A stretch of 5,038 nucleotides of DNA. Origin: DATFMH01 sp035267045. Lineage in GTDB: Bacteria; Bacteroidota; Rhodothermia; Balneolales; DATFMH01. The stretch spans positions 1 through 5,038 of the forward strand of contig DATFMH010000072.1 in assembly GCA_035267045.1 (NCBI GenBank), written 5' to 3'. Shown one piece after another: positions 1 to 5,038 of the stretch; the first letter of the stretch is position 1; each line of letters begins with the position of its first letter. The notes under the pieces are model-generated. The model saw only the letters and a program-made list of their open reading frames with translations, was not told where the DNA came from and ran no database searches. The translations under genes were made by a program, and so were the position numbers.

Positions 1-80
1 ATCTTTATAAAAAATGGAGATATCTTTTTCATTTGAACCGATGATAATCATTACCCGGCCGGTATTGTTATGATAACCCC
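1..80 (-). other. Out-of-frame continuation of the glycosyltransferase C-terminus, running off the window
   Basis: Reading the minus strand one frame over from the main glycosyltransferase frame gives an open stretch to position 1: YHNNTGRVMIIIGSNEKD followed by about eight more residues. It resembles the end of this family, where a YWxWG-like motif is followed by a short linker and a hydrophobic VxIVxG strand. Adding one base in or beside the four-C run at 77-80 joins it to the upstream frame, giving Y-W-Y-G-G-Y or Y-W-Y-W-G-Y. The true stop codon lies outside the window. Whether this is a disrupted gene, programmed slippage or a sequencing or assembly error cannot be decided here; a homopolymer-adjacent error is the simplest explanation. 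Confidence 0.7.
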
Positions 81-1457
81 ATACCAATAACTGCTATTAC
101 TGCTGATCGCCTGGGGGATATGGAAATATGAACTATAATAATTAATGGCACTGGCCTCACCGTAATTATTAGCAAAAACAGCGCATTCCTTTTGCTCGGA
201 TTTGGGCAGGGAATGATATATATCGGCTGTTATGGAGGCCATTTTTTCCCATCCCAGCATATCCGCATAATCCTGTGGCAGGCTGTGATATTTACCCGTC
301 TCCCAGCGCAAAGCGGATTTCATATATAGATATTTCGAACCAAATTTGAAATAACGAATCATCCCCGGAACCGAAAAGACAGGGATGCCAACAGGTATGT
401 AAATCAAAGTGCAGCTAATGATTAAACCTATTGATAATTTCTTCAGAAAAACCCACGATTTCCGGTCAATAAACTGTTCTATCATAACGGAACCCGCTGC
501 AATCAACATGGGATAAGAGGCCGCGAGATAATAGGCTTTTCCCTGCTCGATCAACAAAACCATGAGAATTGTAAGATACGCCCACCCAATTGGCCGATAT
601 TTTTTTCCTTGTTTTGTAAAAAGAAAACACAAACCAATAATCCAGACCGGGGTGACAAATAACGTTTGCAGGACTTGCATTATCAGAAAGCTCAGAGTAT
701 GAACATGAACGAACTGGTATTGATTTAAGATCTGCATCTGTTGGAAAAAGGGCCATTGATGCAGCTGTTGCCAGATAAGATTCGGCAAAAAAAGGATGAT
801 TGCTATGGCAGCTGAAATCCATGACCATTTTGTAAGAAAATAGGTCCGGTAACCGGTTAGTAATAAACCGGCTGTTATTCCAAATCCGAAAAGCAACATA
901 GTATATTTATTCAACAACCCTATACCTATTGTAATACCAAGCCAAATCCAATATTTAGGTTCATTTGTTTTAAGTACTCGAATGAACAAATAGGCTCCCA
1001 AAACAAAGAAAAAGACATTAAATGTAACAGGTTGAAAAAGAAGATTCATCCGTATATAAGCAAGCGCAAATAGATAACTGACACCCGACAATATCCTGGC
1101 AAATGAATTTCCTCCCATTTCTTTAGCAATCAACGTAGTAAGCCATAAAGAGAAAGCTCCTGATAGAGCCGGAAAGAAACGTGTTGAATAAAGTCCATAT
1201 CCGAATAAAATCTTCGTAACTTTGGCTATAAATGCTGTAAATGGCGGCACAGCTATGAAACCCCAACTCAAATGATTCCCCTGCGCCATATACAATAATT
1301 CATCTCTCTGGAATCCGAAATCATGATTGATAAATAATGGTATTAAAAGTTTCATTAAAACCATAAGCAATATTATGACAGAAGTGCTGTTTACATATTT
1401 ACCCGGTTCACCGATATAGTGTTGTAATAATCGCGTTGATTTACCGTTATTCGTCAT
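51..1457 (-). CDS. Glycosyltransferase family 39 (PMT/ArnT-like) membrane protein, probably frameshifted near its 3' end
   Basis: Predicted inner-membrane glycosyltransferase that would move a sugar from a polyprenyl-phosphate carrier to an acceptor on the outer face of the membrane; donor and acceptor cannot be told from sequence. The 468 readable residues start with a short cytoplasmic tail, a membrane segment at about 27-43, and then the family hallmark loop with R51-D52-E53 (the Asp/Glu pair is the expected catalytic/metal site), H62-L-S-W-G and P71-P72. Many hydrophobic segments follow up to about residue 370, including the family-typical GKAYYLAASYPML stretch beginning at residue 306. 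A soluble C-terminal part contains NNYGEA and NSSYWY. The start at 1457 has no convincing Shine-Dalgarno sequence. The stop at 51-53 follows a likely one-base loss at about 77-83: the next frame carries the expected continuation. The gene diverges from the oxidoreductase gene. The family call is firm; the substrate is unknown. Confidence 0.88.
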   Translation of the reverse strand: MTNNGKSTRLLQHYIGEPGKYVNSTSVIILLMVLMKLLIPLFINHDFGFQRDELLYMAQGNHLSWGFIAVPPFTAFIAKVTKILFGYGLYSTRFFPALSGAFSLWLTTLIAKEMGGNSFARILSGVSYLFALAYIRMNLLFQPVTFNVFFFVLGAYLFIRVLKTNEPKYWIWLGITIGIGLLNKYTMLLFGFGITAGLLLTGYRTYFLTKWSWISAAIAIILFLPNLIWQQLHQWPFFQQMQILNQYQFVHVHTLSFLIMQVLQTLFVTPVWIIGLCFLFTKQGKKYRPIGWAYLTILMVLLIEQGKAYYLAASYPMLIAAGSVMIEQFIDRKSWVFLKKLSIGLIISCTLIYIPVGIPVFSVPGMIRYFKFGSKYLYMKSALRWETGKYHSLPQDYADMLGWEKMASITADIYHSLPKSEQKECAVFANNYGEASAINYYSSYFHIPQAISSNSSYWYGVIITIPAG

Positions 1458-1652
1458 TTTAATGTATTAAAAGAGAGTATTATGGATCCCACATTACATA
1501 ATATCTGCATGATTCTTAAAATCATCGGATCAGGCTATTAATTTATTTTCTCTTATACCTACTCATTAAAGAGATTGTTGCAAAAGAAATTCTAACTAAT
1601 CTAACGTGGGTTCGATATAAAATAATTATGGAACCGAAGTCTCGATTTTTTT

Positions 1653-1683
1653 GACGACTGACGACCGACCACCAACGACAGAG
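1653..1683 (+). repeat. GAC-rich 7-bp tandem repeat, block A
   Basis: Four successive 7-mers, GACGACT, GACGACC, GACCACC and AACGACA, are followed by GAG. The block is much richer in G and C than the AT-rich DNA around it. Two related blocks occur at 4333-4373 (same strand) and 4469-4499 (opposite strand). The final 18 bases of block A match block C at 17 of 18 positions. Confidence 0.75.
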
Positions 1684-1687
1684 AAAT

Positions 1688-1704
1688 ATTATGAGCCTCA
1701 TAAT
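1688..1704. promoter_or_regulatory. 17-bp perfect palindrome, candidate operator
   Basis: ATTATGAGCCTCATAAT has two perfect 8-base arms around a single C. The one-base centre does not suit an RNA hairpin loop, so a dimeric DNA-binding protein site is more plausible. It lies between the two divergent genes, about 230 bp from either start, and adjoins heptad block A. It could equally be part of the repeat element. No regulator gene is present in the window. Confidence 0.3.
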
Positions 1705-1862
1705 TCATTTTAATGTGACGTATATCCAATTTTTAATGAACATATATAATTTTTCTGATTGATTATCCTATCTCGAACTCACGTTAATCTACTATTAATC
1801 TGACAAATCATTTAGAGTTAGAGTCTTTTAATCATTCATGATGATTCTTTGTAAGATATTAA

Positions 1863-1893
1863 TTGTTAATGGATTAGAGATTTCCTATATAGT
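1863..1893 (+). promoter_or_regulatory. Weak candidate promoter for the oxidoreductase gene
   Basis: A TTGTTA box at 1863-1868 and a TATAGT box at 1888-1893, separated by 19 bp, resemble a loose sigma-70 promoter. It would give a leader of roughly 30 bases before the ATG at 1931. The match is partial, the spacing is long, and the DNA is AT-rich, so chance occurrence is quite possible. Confidence 0.2.
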
Positions 1894-1919
1894 ATTAGGA
1901 GCTATTGTTAACGAATTTC

Positions 1920-1924
1920 AGGAG
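1920..1924 (+). promoter_or_regulatory. Shine-Dalgarno sequence deciding the oxidoreductase start
   Basis: AGGAG lies six bases before the ATG at 1931. It selects that ATG over the in-frame ATG codons at 1838 and 1841, which would add about 30 residues with no counterpart in the family and have no ribosome binding site. The FAD-binding strand begins a few residues after the 1931 start, as expected. Confidence 0.75.
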
Positions 1925-1930
1925 CCTGCC

Positions 1931-3286
1931 ATGTCGTCTAACAAAACATTCGACCTAATTGTTATCGGTTCGGGAACCACCGGTACTACTGTAGCACATC
2001 GTTGCCGGCAGGAAGGATGGGAGGTAGCAATTATTGATGATCGTCCATATGGTGGTACCTGTGCTCTGCGGGGATGTGATCCAAAAAAAGTTCTCATAGG
2101 TGCTGCTGAAGTTTACGATTGGGCATATCGTATGAAAGGGCATGGCATAGATCCGGGTAATTTCAAAATTGACTGGGAAAATCTGATCACATTTAAGCAA
2201 TCATTTACCGATCCCGTTCCGGAAAACAGGAAAAAAGGTTTCGAAGAAGCGGGGATTAAACATTACCATTCAAAAGCTATAATTAAAGATCCGGAAACGA
2301 TACAGATTGGCAAACAAACATTAAAGACAAACAATATTGTCATTGCCACCGGAGCTCGTCCACGACCTTTATCTATACCGGGCGTTCATAATATGACGAG
2401 AAGTGATGATTTCCTGGAGTTGAAAAAACTACCTGATCAAATAGTATTTGTGGGTGGTGGATATATCTCCATGGAATTTGCACATCTTGCCGTTCGTGCC
2501 GGTGCTAAAGTAACCGTTATTCACCGTGGTTCCAATATCTTAAAACATTTCGAATCCTTTTTAACAGGTCAATTAACAAGGGTATCCGAAGAAGCAGGGA
2601 TAACATTTCATCTTAATACAGAAGTCACGGCCATTGAGAAAAAAAAGAAAATATTTCTTGTGAAAGTAAAAGGACCGGATGGAGAAGCGGAATTACCGGC
2701 CGATTTAGTGGTCCACGGTGCAGGGCGCGTACCTAACCTGGATGATATGGGCCTGGAGAATATCGGCATTGAACGTAATAAACGGGGGATAATCGTCAAC
2801 AACTTCATGCAAAGTGTTACACATGCCAATATTTATGCCGGTGGTGACGCTGCTGACACGGGGATGCCGTTAACGCCGATTGCCGGCCTGGATGGACAAA
2901 TAATTGCGGATAACCTGTTACATGGTAATGACCGAATACCCGATTACAGGGGAACGGCCACAACCGTTTTCACTATTCCACCACTCGCTATGGTCGGATT
3001 GACGGAAGAACTGGCCAATGCCCGGGAACTCACCTATCGTATAAATGAAGCCGATAGTTCGGAATGGTATTCGACAAGGAGAACCAATCATAAATACTCA
3101 GCATTTAAAATACTAATTGATGATGAAACGGATCTTATCATCGGAGCTCACTTATTGGGTCCGGAGGCACAGGAAATGATCAATTTGTTTTCAATGGCTG
3201 TGCGGGCTGAGATACCCGTGTTCCATTTGAAGAAAATGCTTTTTGCTTATCCCACGGCCGGGTATGATATAAAAAACATGTTATAG
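1931..3286 (+). CDS. FAD-dependent pyridine nucleotide-disulfide oxidoreductase (glutathione/mercuric reductase-like)
   Basis: Predicted cytosolic flavoenzyme of 451 residues that passes electrons from NAD(P)H through FAD to a disulfide or similar acceptor; the physiological substrate is unknown. The FAD-binding G13-S-G15-T-T-G18 motif is at the N-terminus, followed by the redox-active pair in G-G-T-C44-A-L-R-G-C49-D-P-K. The nucleotide-binding GGGYIS motif is at 175-180, with H198-R199 and K205 after it, which hints at NADPH rather than NADH. The second FAD contact is G304-G-D306, and a dimerisation domain fills the last 120 or so residues. It is not classical MerA: there is no N-terminal metal-binding domain and no C-terminal vicinal cysteines. 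Position 440 is Tyr in F-A-Y-P-T, where family members usually carry the catalytic His of an HPT motif. It diverges from the glycosyltransferase and converges on the ABC ATPase gene. The superfamily is certain, the reaction is not. Confidence 0.9.
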   Translation: MSSNKTFDLIVIGSGTTGTTVAHRCRQEGWEVAIIDDRPYGGTCALRGCDPKKVLIGAAEVYDWAYRMKGHGIDPGNFKIDWENLITFKQSFTDPVPENRKKGFEEAGIKHYHSKAIIKDPETIQIGKQTLKTNNIVIATGARPRPLSIPGVHNMTRSDDFLELKKLPDQIVFVGGGYISMEFAHLAVRAGAKVTVIHRGSNILKHFESFLTGQLTRVSEEAGITFHLNTEVTAIEKKKKIFLVKVKGPDGEAELPADLVVHGAGRVPNLDDMGLENIGIERNKRGIIVNNFMQSVTHANIYAGGDAADTGMPLTPIAGLDGQIIADNLLHGNDRIPDYRGTATTVFTIPPLAMVGLTEELANARELTYRINEADSSEWYSTRRTNHKYSAFKILIDDETDLIIGAHLLGPEAQEMINLFSMAVRAEIPVFHLKKMLFAYPTAGYDIKNML

Positions 3287-3311
3287 CAGTTATTGTTTAC
3301 TTTCTTACCAG

Positions 3312-4145
3312 TTACCGTTCAGGTTGTATCCGGAAAAAATTATTATGTTTTGCCAGCTTCAGGGGGTGGTTATAGACATAAGATAGATTTTGAGATGTGA
3401 ATACATGCTCTTTGGGTCCGTCGAAGGCAATATTTCCGTCTCTCAGTAGAATAATACGTTCAATTTCAGGGAAAATCTCGTCGATATGATGCGTTACCAA
3501 TATAATAGTGGTTCCCTTTTTAGCGATTTTACGGATTTGTGACATACATTGTTGACGGGCCACGATATCGAGTCCGGTGGTCGGCTCATCCAGTACCATT
3601 ACCCTGGGCTCCGTCACCAGAGCACGGGCGATGAGAACACGTTGTACTTCACCGGTGGACATTTCATTAAGGATATATCCGGCAAGATATTCCGACTCCA
3701 GTTGTTCCAGTATGGAATAAGCTTTTTCTCTCATCTTCTTTGTGATTTCCTGGTGCGGGAAGAGGCCGAAACTCGAGTAAAATCCGGAAAGTACAACATT
3801 GAGTCCCCGTATTTTTCCAAATCGAATATTATTAAGAAAATCCTTCTGCATAAGATCCGAAACGATACCCATTTGTGAGCGTAATTCCTCTACATTCCAT
3901 AACTCTTTTCCGAAAACGCGAACAGGTGGTGGACCGTCTTCCTGTTCCATAGCATAGAGTTGCCGCGTCAGGAGTTTTATCAATGTCGATTTACCTGAAC
4001 CATTGGGGCCGATAATTGCTGTTTGTTCATTAGAATTAATGACTAGCGATAAATCCTTTAAAATACGATTACCGTTTATTTCTACCGTGGCTTTTTGTAT
4101 TTCAAGAAAAGGAGGATTTGCCGTTGATGTTATTGGATCGTTCAT
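3312..4145 (-). CDS. ABC transporter-type ATP-binding protein (YlmA/ModF-like)
   Basis: Single nucleotide-binding domain of 277 residues. The Walker A motif GPNGSGKST is at 46-54, the signature M-S-T-G-E-V-Q-R at 162-169, Walker B with D186-E187 at about 182-187, the D-loop T-G-L-D at 190-193 and the switch His at 219, so ATP hydrolysis is expected. The signature is STGE rather than the usual SGGQ. The Q-loop region reads M-G-I-V-S-D-L-M-Q, without a glutamine right after the I-V strand. Both features are, as I recall, typical of the YlmA/ModF branch, members of which are often encoded without a permease. No membrane subunit or binding protein is in this window, so the partner and substrate are unknown and a non-transport role is possible. 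The start at 4145 lacks a good Shine-Dalgarno sequence, but the first beta strand begins at about residue 13, as expected. Its stop lies 25 bp from the convergent oxidoreductase stop. Confidence 0.88.
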   Translation of the reverse strand: MNDPITSTANPPFLEIQKATVEINGNRILKDLSLVINSNEQTAIIGPNGSGKSTLIKLLTRQLYAMEQEDGPPPVRVFGKELWNVEELRSQMGIVSDLMQKDFLNNIRFGKIRGLNVVLSGFYSSFGLFPHQEITKKMREKAYSILEQLESEYLAGYILNEMSTGEVQRVLIARALVTEPRVMVLDEPTTGLDIVARQQCMSQIRKIAKKGTTIILVTHHIDEIFPEIERIILLRDGNIAFDGPKEHVFTSQNLSYVYNHPLKLAKHNNFFRIQPER

Positions 4146-4167
4146 TGTTTGCGTACCTGGTTTTAAT

Positions 4168-4197
4168 ACTTTATCATCGACCGAATTAATCTATCAA
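4168..4197 (-). promoter_or_regulatory. Candidate sigma-70-like promoter for the ABC ATPase gene
   Basis: On the minus strand, TTGATA (4192-4197; five of six to TTGACA) is followed after 18 bp by TAAAGT (4168-4173; four of six to TATAAT). Transcription would start about 15 bases before the ATG at 4145. If the organism belongs to Bacteroidota, whose main promoters differ from this consensus, the match may mean nothing. Confidence 0.3.
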
Positions 4198-4244
4198 TTA
4201 TGTGGTAAATATGTTAGATAAATAAAAAGTGTTTACCGGGATAA

Positions 4245-4257
4245 TTACATTATGTAA
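4245..4257. promoter_or_regulatory. 13-bp palindrome TTACAT-T-ATGTAA, candidate operator
   Basis: A perfect 6+1+6 palindrome built on TTACA/TGTAA half-sites, about 100 bp upstream of the ABC ATPase start. It overlaps the left arm of inverted-repeat copy 2. A companion palindrome with the same half-sites in the other order lies at 4285-4297. It could be a repressor site or a chance AT-rich palindrome. Confidence 0.3.
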
Positions 4258-4284
4258 CGTGAGGTTTGGATAAGAATCGCAGAG

Positions 4285-4297
4285 TGTAATAATTACA
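4285..4297. promoter_or_regulatory. 13-bp palindrome TGTAAT-A-ATTACA, candidate operator
   Basis: A perfect 6+1+6 palindrome. It overlaps the second copy of an 11-bp direct repeat, ATAATTACATT (4241-4251 and 4289-4299, 48 bp apart), whose first copy overlaps the palindrome at 4245-4257. Two similar dyads about four helical turns apart upstream of one gene would suit cooperative regulator binding, but no regulator is visible nearby. Confidence 0.28.
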
Positions 4298-4332
4298 TTG
4301 AGAATACGACCTGTGAAAATATAACATATCAT

Positions 4333-4373
4333 GACGACGGATGACTGACCATCGACGACACGGACCCACAGAG
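4333..4373 (+). repeat. GAC-rich 7-bp tandem repeat, block B
   Basis: The 7-mers GACGACG, GATGACT, GACCATC and GACGACA are followed by CGGACCC and ACAGAG. The block has the same periodicity, strand and closing CAGAG as block A at 1653-1683, with one extra unit. It sits inside inverted-repeat copy 2. Confidence 0.7.
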
Positions 4374-4468
4374 CTGTTTTGATGCATAAAGCATGATTCC
4401 GATACCGAATTCACGTTGATTATACGGTTTTTCAGATTAAATAATGTTTAATTAATATTAGAGCATTT

Positions 4469-4499
4469 CTCTGTCGTTTGTGGTCGATTGTCGGTAGTC
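4469..4499 (-). repeat. GAC-rich 7-bp tandem repeat, block C (inverted)
   Basis: Read on the minus strand, the 7-mers GACTACC, GACAATC, GACCACA and AACGACA are followed by GAG, the same four-unit layout as block A. It faces block B about 95 bp away, so the two form a loose inverted pair in the spacer before the M48 protease gene. Confidence 0.7.
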
Positions 4500-4659
4500 A
4501 TTGAATAATCTAATTTAACAGCTACTTTTATTAAGTAGATAGATTATAAGCTTAAACAAACCTCCCGTTAATTATAATTAATAATATCAGATTATAGTTG
4601 CATTAATATGGTATTATATTTCCCGTTCATTGCGGTTTTAATTGTATAATTAATATCAA
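4500..4659. other. AT-rich spacer without recognised gene
   Basis: This very AT-rich stretch holds a 14-bp perfect palindrome, TTAATTATAATTAA (4568-4581), and two loosely repeated stretches starting with CCCGTT and ending in ATAATTAAT(A)ATC. No convincing coding frame or RNA gene was seen. Confidence 0.4.
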
Positions 4660-4801
4660 AGAAGGCTATTCAAAACCAGGGATTTTGTTCAATATCTAAG
4701 CCTGATTGACTTCGAAACCGCAGTATATTAACCATATTCGAGGTTTTCGAAGTCGTAAAAATGCAAATATTGGACGAAAGAACAGTTTTGCAAAGCCTTC
4801 T
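4660..4801. repeat. 142-bp fold-back element, MITE-like
   Basis: Two arms of about 60 bases (4660-4719 and 4742-4801) are roughly complementary around a 22-base loop. The outer ends AGAAGGCT/AGCCTTCT pair perfectly, an inner CAAAAC/GTTTTG follows, and the loop-proximal arms GACTTCGAAACC and GGTTTTCGAAGTC pair with a single extra T. The middle is less well matched but keeps AATAT/ATATT. Perfect termini and no coding capacity resemble a miniature inverted-repeat element or the remains of an insertion sequence. No clear target-site duplication is visible. It ends 46 bp before the M48 lipoprotein start and could also fold as RNA if transcribed. Confidence 0.6.
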
Positions 4802-4847
4802 CATAATTTACTTTTACTATTCTAATTAATAAACGTGATACAAATCA

Positions 4848-5038
4848 ATGAGACGTCGTAAGCAATATTTTCATATTCATCTGATTGTTATATTCCTTGC
4901 TATTTTCTTAAGCGGCTGTGTCGTACAGAAAAATCCTGTAACGGGAAAAAAACGTGCATATGCCTATTCATGGAGCCAGGAACGACAAATCGGTGAAAAT
5001 GCCGATAAACAAATACAGCAGGAATACGGAGTTTATGA
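4848..5038 (+). CDS. M48-family zinc metalloprotease lipoprotein, N-terminal fragment
   Basis: Only the first 63 codons are in the window; the reading frame is still open at the right edge. A basic N-terminus (M-R-R-R-K), a hydrophobic stretch and the lipobox L21-S-G-C24 give a type II lipoprotein signal, so the mature protein should be anchored in the envelope by Cys24. After it, N-P-V-T-G-K (29-34) and the later R-Q-I-G-E-N-A-D-K-Q-I-Q-Q-E-Y-G-V-Y match the start of periplasmic M48 peptidases (BepA/YfgC and LoiP relatives), which handle outer-membrane protein quality control. The zinc-binding HExxH motif lies beyond the window, so catalysis cannot be checked. There is no clear Shine-Dalgarno sequence before the ATG at 4848. 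Upstream lies the fold-back element. Confidence 0.85.
   Translation, partial: MRRRKQYFHIHLIVIFLAIFLSGCVVQKNPVTGKKRAYAYSWSQERQIGENADKQIQQEYGVY

Larger units (their letters stand above)
1598..1790. repeat. Composite intergenic inverted-repeat element, copy 1
   Basis: The outer arms are 1598-1619 (reverse complement TATATCGAACCCACGTTAG...) and 1769-1790 (TATCTCGAACTCACGTTAA...). They match at 17 of 22 positions in inverted orientation, with a 14-bp core TCGAACYCACGTTA differing at one base. Between them sits a GAC-rich heptad block at 1653-1683 and a 17-bp palindrome at 1688-1704. A second element with the same order and orientation lies at 4251-4422. There is no open reading frame of note inside, so it looks like a non-coding dispersed repeat. 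It occupies most of the spacer between the divergent glycosyltransferase and oxidoreductase genes. Its function is unknown. Confidence 0.6.
4251..4422. repeat. Composite intergenic inverted-repeat element, copy 2
   Basis: The left arm at 4251-4272 reads, reverse complemented, ATCCAAACCTCACGTTACAT. The right arm at 4402-4422 reads ATACCGAATTCACGTTGATT. They share the TCACGTT core and flanking similarity with each other and with the arms of copy 1 at 1598-1790. As in copy 1, a plus-oriented GAC-rich heptad block (4333-4373) lies between inverted arms. The arms are more diverged than in copy 1, so this copy is less certain. Confidence 0.5.

Noticed and set aside
466..828. Open frame on the minus strand within the glycosyltransferase gene
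   Set aside because: It overlaps a clearly conserved coding frame on the same strand and its product has no recognisable features; it is a shadow frame.
1838..1930. Upstream in-frame ATG codons that would extend the oxidoreductase by 31 residues
   Set aside because: AGGAG sits at the right distance before the ATG at 1931, the FAD-binding strand begins right after it, and the extra residues look like translated AT-rich spacer with no ribosome binding site.
1955..2829. Two minus-strand open frames (1955-2200 and 2608-2829) opposite the oxidoreductase
   Set aside because: Both lie antisense to well-conserved motifs of the oxidoreductase and encode nothing recognisable.
1931..3286. Assignment of the oxidoreductase as mercuric reductase (merA) or glutathione reductase (gor)
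   Set aside because: It lacks the MerA metal-binding domain and C-terminal cysteine pair, and lacks the HPT catalytic motif and usual CVNVGC fingerprint of glutathione reductase, so no gene symbol is justified.
3287..3311. Bidirectional terminator between the convergent oxidoreductase and ABC ATPase genes
   Set aside because: The 25-bp gap contains no stem-loop or paired T-tract that I can see; termination probably occurs within the opposing gene or by another mechanism.
3549..4221. Two plus-strand open frames (3549-3878 and 4003-4221) opposite the ABC ATPase
   Set aside because: They are antisense to the signature and Walker A regions of a well-supported gene and show no protein-like motifs of their own.
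1653..4499. The GAC-rich blocks as a CRISPR array
   Set aside because: The repeat unit is 7 bp with no spacers, the blocks are kilobases apart in part, and there are no cas genes.

Overview
The window is a stretch of a moderately AT-rich bacterial chromosome from a Gram-negative-type organism. The clearest cell-envelope clue is a predicted lipoprotein M48 protease with an LSGC lipobox. Only one of the four starts has a clear Shine-Dalgarno sequence. The intergenic DNA is long and repeat-laden. Together these suggest a member of the Bacteroidota or a related FCB-group lineage, but this is a tentative inference without any phylogenetic marker.

Layout, left to right. (1) 1-1457, minus strand: a polytopic glycosyltransferase family 39 (PMT/ArnT-like) membrane protein. 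Its frame breaks near position 77-83, and its recognisable C-terminal sequence continues in another frame to the window edge. This is either a true frameshift or a one-base sequence error. (2) 1458-1930: a 473-bp divergent spacer holding an inverted-repeat element with a 7-bp-periodic GACGAC block inside. (3) 1931-3286, plus strand: a flavin disulfide oxidoreductase of the glutathione/mercuric reductase fold. It has the redox cysteine pair but a Tyr where the catalytic C-terminal His normally sits. (4) 3312-4145, minus strand: a stand-alone ABC ATPase of YlmA/ModF-like type, convergent with the oxidoreductase and separated from it by only 25 bp. (5) 4146-4847: a 702-bp spacer crowded with repeats: two 13-bp palindromes, a second copy of the inverted-repeat/heptad element, an inverted third heptad block, and a 142-bp fold-back (MITE-like) element. 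(6) 4848 to the end, plus strand: the N-terminus of an M48-family metalloprotease lipoprotein.

The four genes do not form an obvious pathway. They are two minus-strand and two plus-strand genes, each transcribed separately, and they look like ordinary envelope/redox housekeeping or accessory functions. The most unusual content is in the spacers. The same two motifs recur in both: a TCGAACTCACGTTA-like inverted repeat and a GAC-rich 7-bp tandem block, in the same order and orientation. This indicates a genome-specific intergenic repeat family. No RNA gene, CRISPR array, transposase or defence system was recognised.
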